A DNA stretch of 64,000 nt from Branchiostoma floridae (lineage: Eukaryota > Chordata > Leptocardii > Amphioxiformes > Branchiostomatidae). Numbering within the stretch: position 1 is the first letter of the stretch; the number at the start of each line of letters is the position of its first letter. Below are positions 22,480-32,514 of this stretch, piece by piece. The notes under the pieces are model-generated. The model was given only the letters and a program-made list of their open reading frames with translations, ran no database searches and was not told the origin of the DNA. Made by a program: the position numbers and the translations under genes. The stretch covers positions 3,051,735 through 3,115,734 of the forward strand of contig NC_049997.1 of NCBI RefSeq assembly GCF_000003815.2, written 5' to 3'.

Positions 22480-23300
22480 GAAAAAACTCTTTGCGCGGAG
22501 GCAATGATCTGCCAACCCCAAACTACGAATTATACACTGATCTTGGGGAATGATAAAGCAATCAACATAACAAGCATTTAGTGAAGGGACCACGCACCAT
22601 ATGAACTTCATAATCTCCTTGGTAAAAACAATGACTTCAAAACATATTTTAAGTACATTTCAAAACTTCAGTCGTTACCGTCACTGCAAAGCTGGCTTTG
22701 TCAGGTTTGTTTTGGTTCTAGCAGTGGGGGTCAACCCCGGTATGTTAACTGAGAAATACATCCAGAAGATTAAAAAGGCACAAGGGTTTCTTCTTTCCAA
22801 ATGGGTTTCATAAGAATAGTCCAGTTATTGAGAAGTCCATCTGATTCAAAGGTCAAAACATAGCAAAGGTCACGAATTTCTGCATGATTTTAGAATACAT
22901 AGTCCTCGGACCTCTCCAGCAGTATATCAAACCTTTATGATCAACATTTGCTCAGGAAAAATGATCTAAAGAATAAGTCAGAAAACAAGTCTAGGATACG
23001 CACCGTATACACTTTTGCCTCTCTCTTCAAGCTTGACTTTGTTCAGCAGCGCATGGAAACAGTCGGGTGTATGTCGCCGGCCCTCCTGTCTTCACAGCTT
23101 TTCGTCAAGACAAAAAACAAACGTTTGACCACCACCACCATCAGATGTTGGTCCATACTGAGTCGACTCCCAGCCACTGGTCAAGATATTGAAGGCAAGA
23201 CAAGATATCATTGGTGGAAATACGTGGGCCGGTTATGACGTTAGTGCCCGGGGCTGTGGATGTCGCTTCTCAGACTGATTATCTTCGCCAGTATGATTTA
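22480..23300. repeat. Axis-proximal part of left arm of the inverted duplication
   Basis: This is the reverse complement of about 24710-25530. Matching mirrored stretches include GATCTTGGGGAATGAT, ACATACCGGGGTTGACC, CGGACCTCTCCAGCAGTA and ACTCCCAGCCACTGG. The coordinate sum is about 48.0 kb, placing the axis near 24.0 kb. Confidence 0.85.
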
Positions 23301-23329
23301 CATTATCATTTTATAAAGAGGCCACCAAA

Positions 23330-23590
23330 GTCCACCCTTATCTCCCCACGTTTACAGACAAAAAGAAAACTGCCCTCCTCTTAACACCACAAAACACACA
23401 CATTATCGAAAAGGTTGGATCCTTCGTCTTCTACTGTCTCCGAAAAAGAAGTCAAAACCAATATGCATTTTGCTTACTGCTGTTTACCACTGTTTGTCTG
23501 TCACATTTTGTCACTTGCAATTAGCCCCCTAGGGCAAGAACTTGCAATAAAATTTTTCCAACTTAATCTTTTTTCTATATTTTTGGGTGC
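23330..23590 (+). mobile_element. LINE 3'-end fragment in the palindrome spacer
   Basis: One frame reads LLLTPQNTHIIEKVGSFVFYC, like the last residues of a non-LTR reverse transcriptase. It is followed by the tail GCAATTAGCCCC.AGGGCAAGAACTTGCAATAAA. The same tail recurs at about 55815-55855 and inverted at about 45950-45990, marking a dispersed LINE family. Confidence 0.55.
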
Positions 23591-23740
23591 ATGTGTATGT
23601 ATGTGTGTTTGAGAATTACATAAGTAGCTATAGAGGAGTCGTGGTTTGGTCGTGTTTTTATTCGATTTACTGGTAGGCGTTGGTAAAATGAAGAAACCAT
23701 TAGACTGCACCAAGAGATAATTATCACCCTGGTCTGATTC

Positions 23741-23885
23741 ATCTCTTCAAGTTATTCTTAGATTGCACCTGAACTAGTAATTTGTTTGTAACAAGCAAGG
23801 GCAAAGTCTGGCTACTCGGTACAATGTTGACATCAGTACTGGAAGATTGATTGACTTAAACCATGAAACAGCGTCCTCGCCAAGT
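23741..23885 (+). pseudogene. Third copy of the CYP2 3'-flank, in the palindrome spacer
   Basis: TTCAAGTTATTCTTAGATT, GCAAAGTCTGGCTACTCGGT and ATTGACTTAAACCATGAAAC follow the order seen downstream of CYP2-A (about 15260-15340 and 16596-16620), in plus orientation. Only flanking, not coding, sequence remains. Confidence 0.55.
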
Positions 23886-23889
23886 TTCG

Positions 23890-24640
23890 GTGCGTGGGTC
23901 TTTATGTATGTTTGAGAACTAAATGTAGTGGTTGGCAAAATTAAGAAGGCTGTTAGATTAGGGGCCCCTGTGGCGTTACGCTATTGTAGTGAAACGTCCG
24001 ATTTTTATACCTCTTTTCCAATTTTCCACGACTTCTCGCGTTCTCAAGCATACATAAAGGACCACGCGAAACTTGGCGAAGATAAGGTCTAGCTCATTCA
24101 TGAGTTTTTTCTTCTCATAGACTTCTATGTTATAATACGTGTTTTACATGGGCACGTTCATAATGAACCTACTTGAAATATTATTCATTCTTTGCTTTTG
24201 CATTTACTTTTTAAAAATTCCCAATAGCCTATACATACAATCCTTTTTTATGACAATTACAAAATTCAGTTAGCCAAACATCGCAACATCCACTTTTTAG
24301 CTGCCAACAGTCAACCGTACAACTCAGAACCCAGGACTGCGTGCCTCCGGCCCAACGCGTTGCTGCCAAACTTTACCTGCTGTATTTTGTCATAGAAAAA
24401 ATAATATCAGAGGTAATAAAAATGATGACGTCATCAATTTGGCCCCCAAAAAATCAGAGTTAGAATTCTTTAATGCCCATCTATCAACATTCGTTATGGC
24501 TCCATTCTTTCTTAATTCATTAATAAAAAAACAGTGGAAGGTCAAAATGCCAATTTAGCCAACCGAGATACCTTAAAACAAATTTTCACCAATCTGACTT
24601 TTGAGATCAGTTCGGCTGGCTAAAAGGTAATTTCTCACCG
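23890..24640. other. Unpaired spacer at the axis of the inverted duplication
   Basis: AT-rich with no gene seen. It carries a short repeat of TATGTTTGAGAA and GGTTGGCAAAATTAAGAA words, also seen at about 23600-23700. I found no mirrored partner, so it is taken as the loop between the two arms. Confidence 0.5.
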
Positions 24641-24679
24641 CTAAAAACATGCATGCATGCAGCCGTTTAGTTTTTGGCC

Positions 24680-25020
24680 CGGATCTCTTTTAGGTACCCA
24701 CTGGGAGTAATACATCAATGAGACCATATAATCAGTCTGAGTCTCAGGAACAAGCGGTATATCCACAGCCCCGGGCACACGGACGTCATAACCTGCCCGC
24801 GTCTTTCCACCGATAATATCCCGTCCTTCAAAATCGAGGCCAGTGGCTGGGAGTAGACTCAGTATATATGCATGGACAGATTCTCGCTGGTGGTGGTGGT
24901 CTAAAATTTTCCGTCGCGACGAAAAGCTGTGAAGACAGGAGGGGCTGTCGACATACACCTGGCTGTTTTCATGCGCTGCTGAACAAGGAAAAAGCTGGCA
25001 AAGAGGCAAAAGTGCACGGT
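24680..25020 (-). pseudogene. Unrecognised 122-codon open frame, mirrored in the left arm
   Basis: An open frame on the minus strand (25009-24641) includes SLLPATGLDFEGRDIIGGKT and AGYDVRVPGAVDIPLVPET. The left-arm counterpart (about 22990-23290, plus strand) keeps IIGGNTWAGYDV but has in-frame stops. I do not recognise the family. It may be a gene fragment or an old repeat present in both arms. Confidence 0.35.
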
Positions 25021-26400
25021 ACGTATCCTAGACTTATTTTCTATTTTCTGACTTATTTTTTAGATAATTTTTTTCTGAGAAAATTTTGATCATAAAGGTT
25101 TAATTTACTGCTGGAGAGGTCCGATGAATACTTTTTTTCTAATATCGGGCCGAAATTCGTGACATTTTCAATATTTTTACCTGTAATTGACCTTTGAATG
25201 AGATGGACTTGTGTATTTTAAATCTTCTGGATACATTGCTCAGTTAACATACCGGGGTTGACCTCCCACTCCTAGGAACAAAACAAACCTGACAAATACG
25301 ACTGTCCAGTGGCATGCGCAGTAACGACACAGGGCTCAAAATGCACTTGAAATGTGTTTTAAAATGATTGTATTTACAGCGGAGATTATGGAGCTCATTT
25401 GGTGGTCCCTTCACTGAAATGTTTGTTGTATTGATTGCTTTAGATCATTCCCCAAGATCAGTGTATAGTTCGTAGTTTGAGGTTAGCAGATCATTGCCTC
25501 CGTGTGTCTGAATGTCTGTATTCTTGTGTGTCCGTAGTTATTTTGTAGTCTCTACCAGACTCCCATCTGGCCGAATAGAAATAGGGGACTTATTTGCCAA
25601 GCTAGGTATAAAAGCCTAGTAAATTAATTGGCCTAGCAGTGTTTGCCGTCAGAATGACAGACATTCCTAGTCATATGATTATGGGTTAGATTAATGGCTA
25701 CTATCTCAATGGAGATATCTTACACATGATTGTCCTGTTTAAAGTACAGGGAAAGGAATTAATTTATTTTTTGTACTTTTTTCACTATTCATCGCAATAC
25801 TTTCGTAAATTTGCAATTGAAATTTGCTTTACATAAGTTTTTGCTACCTGTCAGCCATACCGAAACGTTTTTAAGAGCTAAGATATGGTATAGACCGATT
25901 AGCGATAAGAGAACGGTTACATACGTCGTGCGATCGTCGTACGATTTTGATACAATACAAGTTTTAAGCAGGCTGCTGTGAAACGAATCATACAAGGATA
26001 AAGACAGTCCTTTGTGTAACAAGACAGCCGGACTTTGCAGCACACATGAATGGCTGTCCCAAATATGCCCTAAGATAACGATCGTACGACGATCGCACGA
26101 CCACGCTAAGGCGACGACCGTTCGGAGAGGCAACAACTGCTTGCGATACGGTAGATTTCCTCGACGATAGCAGGTGCTGTAGCAGGGATTTTATCCCAAA
26201 CGTGTTTGAGAGTCGAGGAGCTACATATAAAGGAATGACCAATGACTACGTTTTATATTTTTTGCTGCAGGATCTCTTTTCATGAACGATCCCTGCAAGT
26301 GAAGACAAGAAAAGCCTGTGCATTCCCGTTCGCCTTCAAGAAGCTTAACTGAGCCCCAAATATAGAAAACTCGTAGGTACTTTTCTCTGAATTCTTGTAA
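24710..26400. repeat. Axis-proximal part of right arm of the inverted duplication
   Basis: Mirror of about 20061-23300, without the MITE/LINE and mariner insertions found there. The LRR start codons sum to 46464 and the axis blocks to about 48000. The difference of about 1.5 kb equals the size of the left-arm insertions. Confidence 0.8.
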
Positions 26401-26403
26401 TAG

Positions 26404-29388
26404 ATGGCTCTTCGAAACAGAATCGCCATGTTGGTTTTTCTGACCCTGGTGACTACCGCCGCAGCCTCAGCTAGCCTGTGCGCCCCTCTCTGTACTCTAG
26501 AAGGCTGGAATGACTGTGTGCGTGGTCAGAGAATGATGGGGAGGACAACAACCTGTATCTTATGTCAGGATGCCGACGTCATTGTCACTGGTGCACCTGT
26601 CCCAGTAGAACCATGTGTAATAAGGGTAGCGCCAAATCTCGCAATAAGGGGACACCCTTTCGGTCTCCTGTCAGCAAAGAAGCTATCGGCCTTTAACCAC
26701 TCTGTAGTAGAAACCTTAGTCTTGGTGGAAGGTGGGATTGTAGACGTAGAGGGGGACACCTTTAGTGGGTTTAGGTTCCTGAAGACTTTGGGCCTGGATT
26801 TCAACAGGTTGACACGTGTCAAACGAAGCTGGTTTGCTGGCTTGACAGGGCTTATTGCGCTGAGACTGACCTACAACAGAATATCAGAGATCGACCCGGG
26901 ATGTTTTAAGGACTTGACAAACCTTCTGACACTAGAGCTGACGGGTAACCACTTACAACACATAGACCCTGCCTGGTTCCACGGTCTGAACAAACTGACG
27001 GAGCTGAACTTAGATGAGAATAAGATAACGCACCTTCCTCCAGGTGTATTTCACAACATGCCTCTCAATCATCTGCTCCTGGAAGGCAATCACCTGTCTT
27101 GTCTTGGAAGGGAGACCTTGTGGAGGACGGAGGACTACTCCATCTTCTCACTGGGCGGAAACAGTTTGATGACGATTAGTGGTGTATGTCCACAGAGTAT
27201 GACATGGAACCTGGAGGTTACTTATAAAAACATCTGGCTTGATGTGCCCGCCTTCTCGTTTAGCGCCACGACTGATCAAGCTCAAGGAAGACTCGAGAGC
27301 CGTCTGAAGTGGATATATCACCCAGCAGGCTCTACTAGAGATATTTGGACTATTGACGAACGCACACTCTCCGTTCCGCCACCGTTTGTTGTTGTTCTCA
27401 GCGATGATGAACTGGCTAAGAAGACAACAGACCGGTGCCGGCAGGTGTGGGAACGCAACATGGGCGTTAATGTCGACTTGGAGGGCAACTCGAGCTTTCA
27501 ACTGGTGTCTATGGGAGCAGGGAATACATCTGTAGCAATGGTGTTCTTTAACCCCCAACACAACCAAGACACAAACACAGCCAGTAGCACTGATTCAGGC
27601 ATCCTAAACAACAGTACCTACACAGGGACCGCCCACATAAACACTAAGAATATAACCTGCGTTTTGATCTCCACACACGATCCACCCTTGCTCTTTACCA
27701 TCCCCCGAGCCCCAAGGAAGCCTCCCAGCCCATGCCCTGGAAGCAACGCTGACTTACATGTAGTAAGCGTCTCGACATCCAACCCCAAAACACCACCTCT
27801 TACTACAGAGGGGTACAGATCGGAGAACCAGACCACAATGGCTTCCAGGTACCCGCCACAGGTCCGCACTCTCCGGACCAACCCTGAACAAGACTCGTCG
27901 GAATCACAGGGTGTTCTGAGACCCATAGTTGTCTACATAGGCGTTGTAATGGGGATTGTGTTCTTGTTGGTCCTTGTAGCTATAGGTTGCCTGCTGAAGA
28001 CACGACAGAAGGGTGCAGAGGTCACCGTTGATCCACCCGGTCTTGTCTCGTGTAGAGCACTACCAGCAGGTCTTTGTACAGTCTCGTACGCCCCACACCA
28101 CTACTCAGAGATTCCAGACCATCTTGCTGCTGCGCAGCGTCCGCTACCAGCCCTCCCACACACATACGCAGAGATTCCAGATCACATAGCTCTTGCTCAG
28201 CGGCCTCTGCCTCGCTTATACTGGGAGGTTACTGACAATGCCGATGCAAAGTCAGCGCGTTTTAAGAAGACTTTCACGCTGCCCGCGAGAAAACGTAAAC
28301 GTCTGGACGTTAAATTGTCCCGTTGGTCGCTGCCTTCATCCCTCCATCCTACCAGGACAGCAGACCATGACAGCCTTGATGCTGACCCTATCACTCCCTA
28401 CGCTGCTGCTGCAGAACCATCGCTTCCAACAGTCACAAAGAACCGGCAGAATAGAAGAATGTATGATATTAGCGAGGTTCATTCTACAACTGACAGACTT
28501 CCTGGTATGTACGCAAGGCCTAGGGAAGTCCGACATCACTGCGGCAATGGGAGGGAACCCGTAACACACCACTACGGCGTGCGTCCCTCCCCCTTGTCAC
28601 ACTACCTAACACCTACTGGCCATGGGAGATACCAACAGGGGAGAGAATCCGTAACACAACACGGCGTTCGTCCCTCCCCCTTGTCACACTACCTAACACT
28701 TACTGTCCATGGGAGATACCAACAGGGGAGGGAATCCGTAAAACAACACAGCGTTCGTCCCTCCCCCTTGTCACCCTACCTAACACTTACTGGCCATGGG
28801 AGATACCAACAGGGGAGAGAATCCGTAACACACCACTACGGCGTGCGCCCCTCCCCCTTGCCACACTACCTAACACCTACTGGCCATGGGAGATACCAAC
28901 AGGGGAGGGAATCCGTAAAACAACACAGCGTTCGTCCCTCCCCCTTGTCACCCTACCTAACACTTACTGGCCATGGGAGATACCAACAGGGGAGGGAATC
29001 CGTAACACAACACGGCGTTCGTCCCTCCCCCTTGTCACCCTACCTAACACTTACTGGCCATGGGAGATACCAACAGGGGAGGGAACCCGTAACACACCAA
29101 GGGCCAGGGCGTGGGTCTCTCCCCACCCTACCTAACACCTACTGGCCATGGGAGATTCCAGAGAATATGACCCCAAAATTACCTAACACCTACTGGCAAT
29201 GGGAGACCCCAGGGACCCTACGGGAGGGAGCCCTTAACACACCACGGCGTGTGCCCCTGCCAAAATTACCTAACACCTACTGGCCATGGGAGACCATAGG
29301 GGAGGGAGCCCGCGTAACACACCACGGCGTGCGTCCCTCTCGACCCTACCTAACACTGGTAGTATTGGTGATGTTGAAAACTCCCTAA
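26404..29388 (+). CDS. LRR-B: intronless leucine-rich-repeat single-pass membrane protein (994 aa)
   Basis: Inverted paralogue of LRR-A. Seen: signal peptide (1-23), Cys-rich N-cap, about six LRRs (101-235), N-glycosylation sites, transmembrane segment (about 506-530), and tail motifs YSEIPDH (Y567), RPLPALP (579-585) and YAEIPDH (Y588). From about residue 716 the protein reads an 87-bp tandem DNA repeat as GRYQQGRESVTQHGVRPSPL-type units, a different frame from LRR-A. An 88-bp unit near 29147 then switches the last units to the NTYWPWEIP frame used by LRR-A. It is 149 aa longer than LRR-A, mainly from more repeat units, plus about 11 aa near 272-312. It keeps a C-cap cysteine (GVCPQ) lost in LRR-A. 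Likely a surface receptor; ligand unknown. Confidence 0.9.
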   Translation: MALRNRIAMLVFLTLVTTAAASASLCAPLCTLEGWNDCVRGQRMMGRTTTCILCQDADVIVTGAPVPVEPCVIRVAPNLAIRGHPFGLLSAKKLSAFNHSVVETLVLVEGGIVDVEGDTFSGFRFLKTLGLDFNRLTRVKRSWFAGLTGLIALRLTYNRISEIDPGCFKDLTNLLTLELTGNHLQHIDPAWFHGLNKLTELNLDENKITHLPPGVFHNMPLNHLLLEGNHLSCLGRETLWRTEDYSIFSLGGNSLMTISGVCPQSMTWNLEVTYKNIWLDVPAFSFSATTDQAQGRLESRLKWIYHPAGSTRDIWTIDERTLSVPPPFVVVLSDDELAKKTTDRCRQVWERNMGVNVDLEGNSSFQLVSMGAGNTSVAMVFFNPQHNQDTNTASSTDSGILNNSTYTGTAHINTKNITCVLISTHDPPLLFTIPRAPRKPPSPCPGSNADLHVVSVSTSNPKTPPLTTEGYRSENQTTMASRYPPQVRTLRTNPEQDSSESQGVLRPIVVYIGVVMGIVFLLVLVAIGCLLKTRQKGAEVTVDPPGLVSCRALPAGLCTVSYAPHHYSEIPDHLAAAQRPLPALPHTYAEIPDHIALAQRPLPRLYWEVTDNADAKSARFKKTFTLPARKRKRLDVKLSRWSLPSSLHPTRTADHDSLDADPITPYAAAAEPSLPTVTKNRQNRRMYDISEVHSTTDRLPGMYARPREVRHHCGNGREPVTHHYGVRPSPLSHYLTPTGHGRYQQGRESVTQHGVRPSPLSHYLTLTVHGRYQQGRESVKQHSVRPSPLSPYLTLTGHGRYQQGRESVTHHYGVRPSPLPHYLTPTGHGRYQQGRESVKQHSVRPSPLSPYLTLTGHGRYQQGRESVTQHGVRPSPLSPYLTLTGHGRYQQGREPVTHQGPGRGSLPTLPNTYWPWEIPENMTPKLPNTYWQWETPGTLREGALNTPRRVPLPKLPNTYWPWETIGEGARVTHHGVRPSRPYLTLVVLVMLKTP
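28551..29370 (+). repeat. 87-bp coding tandem array in LRR-B (about 9-10 units)
   Basis: CATGGGAGATACC lies at 28621, 28708, 28795, 28885, 28972 and 29059, then 29147, a degenerate unit at about 29198, and 29285. Spacings are 87, 87, 90, 87, 87, 88, 51 and 87 bp. The 88-bp step is the only one not a multiple of three and changes the reading frame. It has about twice as many units as LRR-A. Confidence 0.9.
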
Positions 29389-29968
29389 ACTTTTCTTAGA
29401 ACTAGATTTCACTAAAATGAATTTTGTAAATATCCATCGACTTATCATTGAATAAGGTTGCGTGTATTCAATGGATATGGTTTGAGTCAACTTTTATTGT
29501 ATTGTAAATATCCGTGCTGTTCCATTGCTTTGATGTATTAGGTATTTCAATTGTCCATAAATTGCTGTAGCTCTGCGGAAATAATCTTTGACAAAGTCCA
29601 TATGATATTATACTGTCGGGCAATTCTGCCCTATGACCATTTCAAGTCTTGTCATAGACTACAGCATAAGCCATGAAACTGCTTATAGGAATTACATTCT
29701 CCAAGTCACAAATATTGCAATATCCTTTTTTTGCATGCAACGACCAATTCTATCCTCTATCCTTTGCATATACTCCAAAGTAAAAGACTGAAAGGACCCT
29801 CTTTTCGCATCGCTTTCTTGTCATGAAATATTATGATTCATAGAAATTCTAACCAGTCAATTTCCCCTCTTCCTTTGAGGCTGGAAACCAGGATGTGAAA
29901 ACTAGTCTGATTGTCAGGAGACGGAATCTCCTCAGCCCGGGAGCACTGGTCTGACCTGGTTCTGTCTT

Positions 29969-30345
29969 AAATTTTTTTTTTTTTTTTACTCAATGGTCAC
30001 CACGTAACAAGGCCTGAAGGCCACTCAAGGTTACGGGTTACATGATTGGAACTGTAACAGCAACTCTTCGCCCTAGGTCAGAAACATCATGATTGAGACC
30101 AGCCCAATTGCTCACTATGAGTGAGGACTAACTGACCCAATAGGCGAAGCAGGGGTTACGAGGGCTGCTCGGGAGATTCCCTACCCCTATTTTGGCCGGA
30201 ATGGTTTGATCCGCTCGGGTGGATGTTCGCACATGTGGCGGGTTCTTTAACGTGCATCGGGTATGGCTCTCCCCACACACGGGACCTCCATTTAACGTCC
30301 TATTCGAGGGACGACTCATTTTTCACTTGAGTAAAGTGAGGAAAG
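29969..30345 (-). mobile_element. SINE-like element with poly-A tail
   Basis: On the minus strand the core reads GGACGTTAAATGGAGGTCCC, GGGGAGAGCCATACCCGATG and CACGTTAAAGAACCC. I associate these with the conserved central domain of metazoan SINEs. It ends in about 20 A (T run at 29969-29988 on plus). The tRNA/5S-type head is not clear. Not seen in the left arm. Confidence 0.55.
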
Positions 30346-30654
30346 CTTAAAGTGGCAGCTTAAACACTGACGACAAAAGGCTGTACTTGCACATAACTTC
30401 CAGTGTATGCCAGACAGTCAAAATTGTTATTTAAATTTGTATATTATCAATATCAATAAACGTTCTTCACAATCTAACGAAAGCAAAACAAAACAAAATT
30501 GCGGATGCGAGTCTGGCGTTCATTCTTTTTCTCTCTGTGTCGGACGCTGCTTCATGGTTTAAGGGATACCGGAACAAACATGTGATGATACATCAAGCTA
30601 AATTGGTGACCGATGCACGAGCTGGCCTAGTAGGGGAAGTAATACCTTGGTTGC

Positions 30655-30775
30655 AAGGAAATTAACCAACAAGTTGTTTTGACAATAACACACCTAGCGA
30701 GAATGGAATGAACCACTCATTACGAACGTGAGTTCCATATCATTCGTTCAGAAACCTGTCCAATTTGTGCAGTCG
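30655..30775 (-). pseudogene. CYP2 exon-3 end relic (right arm)
   Basis: Minus strand: GACAGGTTTCTGAACGAATG, GGAACTCACGTTC, GAGTGGTTCATTCCATTCTC, GCTAG and the intron start with ACAACTTGTTGGTTAATTTC. It is less deleted than its left-arm mirror at 16466-16552 but still broken. Confidence 0.75.
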
Positions 30776-31444
30776 GCCTAAGGAGTGTCCATTGTTTATA
30801 TTAATTGGTTTGGCTGTTCAAAACATACAGCCAGGGTTGCCCAACTAGCCTATGGCTATTACAAAGGGATAGCCCTGCTGACAGAAACAGAGAAAATACA
30901 TATGGATTTGGACAGGATACTTATCAATAACAATTTTCTAAGTTAATAAAGGATAGGAATGAAAAAAAAAGAACATTTAATCTTATTTTATATATACATG
31001 GTGTAGAATGACCGAAAGGAGTGTCCGTTGGCCACCGGGAATATGTCAGTCAGTTAGAAGAAAGGCTATCAACATCCAACTGTTGCCTTATCAACCTGTG
31101 CTTGCGGAGTATGTATTATTTTCACCCTGGTTGCGTGATGGCAGATGGATGAAGGACACTCCTGTTGGCTTGCTACACTCCTTGGCCAGCTTTGATAATA
31201 TCTTACGCCTCCGATAAATCTGCATGGAGAACACTGCATATATGTCAAAGAAAAAGACAAAAAAGGACCCCCAATTCGTATCTTTTTATGAAATATCATG
31301 ATTTTAAACCTAAACCTACCGATTTCCCCTACTCCCCGGAGGCTGGCAATCAGGATGGGGAAACTAGTCTGAGCGTCAGGAGGATGCAATCTCCTCAGCC
31401 CCGGAGCACTGGTCTGACCTGATTCTGTCTTTAGCAATCCGGGC

Positions 31445-31798
31445 AGCTTTTTGGTTTGTCGTGCCCACACTAGAACACACAACGTGGGCAAGCGAACAAT
31501 GGAAGCTTTTTGGTTTGCCGTGCCCACACTAGAACACACAGCGTGGGCAAGCGAACAATGGAAGCTTTTTGGTTTGCCGTGCCCACACCAGAACACACAA
31601 CGTGGGCAAGCGAACAATGGAAGCTTTTTGGTTTGCCGTGCCTACACTAGAACACACAACGTGGGCAAGCGAACAATGGAAGCTTTTTGGTTTGCCGTGC
31701 CTACACTAGAACACACAACGTGGGCAAGCGAACAATGGAAGCTTTTTGGTTTGCCGTGCCTACACTAGAACACACAGCGTGGGCAAGCGAACAATGGA
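31445..31798. repeat. 59-bp minisatellite, 6 units (right arm only)
   Basis: AGCTTTTTGGTTTG starts at 31445, 31504, 31563, 31622, 31681 and 31740. Units are almost identical and contain CCGTGCC.ACACTAGAACACAC and GTGGGCAAGCGAACAATGG. The mirrored left-arm position (about 15966-16020) has a single unit. Plus-strand translation stays open for 105 codons although 59 is not a multiple of three. Confidence 0.93.
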
Positions 31799-32340
31799 AG
31801 TGTTATCGAATTAGATTAGTTGCCTGAAGAGCTACTCGTCCACTGGTCCACAGAAGCCAGTGGCAGTAGTGTTCATTGTACCAGGGAATTTCCCTTGCTG
31901 TCTTTTTTTTGACAAGCACATTATGACTAGTGCGTGGAGCGCGGCTTCACTTTCCGTCCGAAGAAGACCCTTCCCATTTGCGTGCACGCTCTGTCACACT
32001 GTCACACTGAGAAAAGGCGAAAATGGCCTTCGTAAACATCAAAACTCACTGAAAACTATACCTACATGTGTACACTTACAAACACTAGCTCAGTAACTCG
32101 GTCAACTATTTATGGCTATATATATGATGTAACAGGATTGATATGGTTTCATGAAATAAGAAAAAAAAGTAATTTTAGACAGCATCTATTCATTGCTGGC
32201 ACTTGATGTAGAATGTTCTGTATGTGTTAATGTGTAGGTCACAACACCAGCAATCGCTGCCTGTGACCCACGTGTATTGTATCGTCTACAATCTGAATAA
32301 ATTTCAAATTAATTAGAAACAGTAATAAGTGTTTACTTTG

Positions 32341-32346
32341 TTTATT
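32341..32346 (-). terminator. Probable polyadenylation signal of CYP2-B
   Basis: AATAAA on the minus strand, 169 bp beyond the CYP2-B stop codon, mirrors the CYP2-A signal at 15392. Confidence 0.6.
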
Positions 32347-32514
32347 CCTCCTTATTAGATGAGTCAATTCTGCACCTGTTACTAGTGTACGTGTACAAAT
32401 GACGACACTGTACCGAGCAGCCAGCTGCAGCAGACTTTCACCTCGCTAGATATCAACAAAATATTAGTTTTAATTTTTATCTAAGAATAACTTGAAATGA
32501 ATCAGAGCTGAGTT

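Noticed and set aside
31451..31768. 105-codon plus-strand open frame
   Set aside because: Lies wholly inside the 59-bp minisatellite and is absent from the left arm; no start context or domain.
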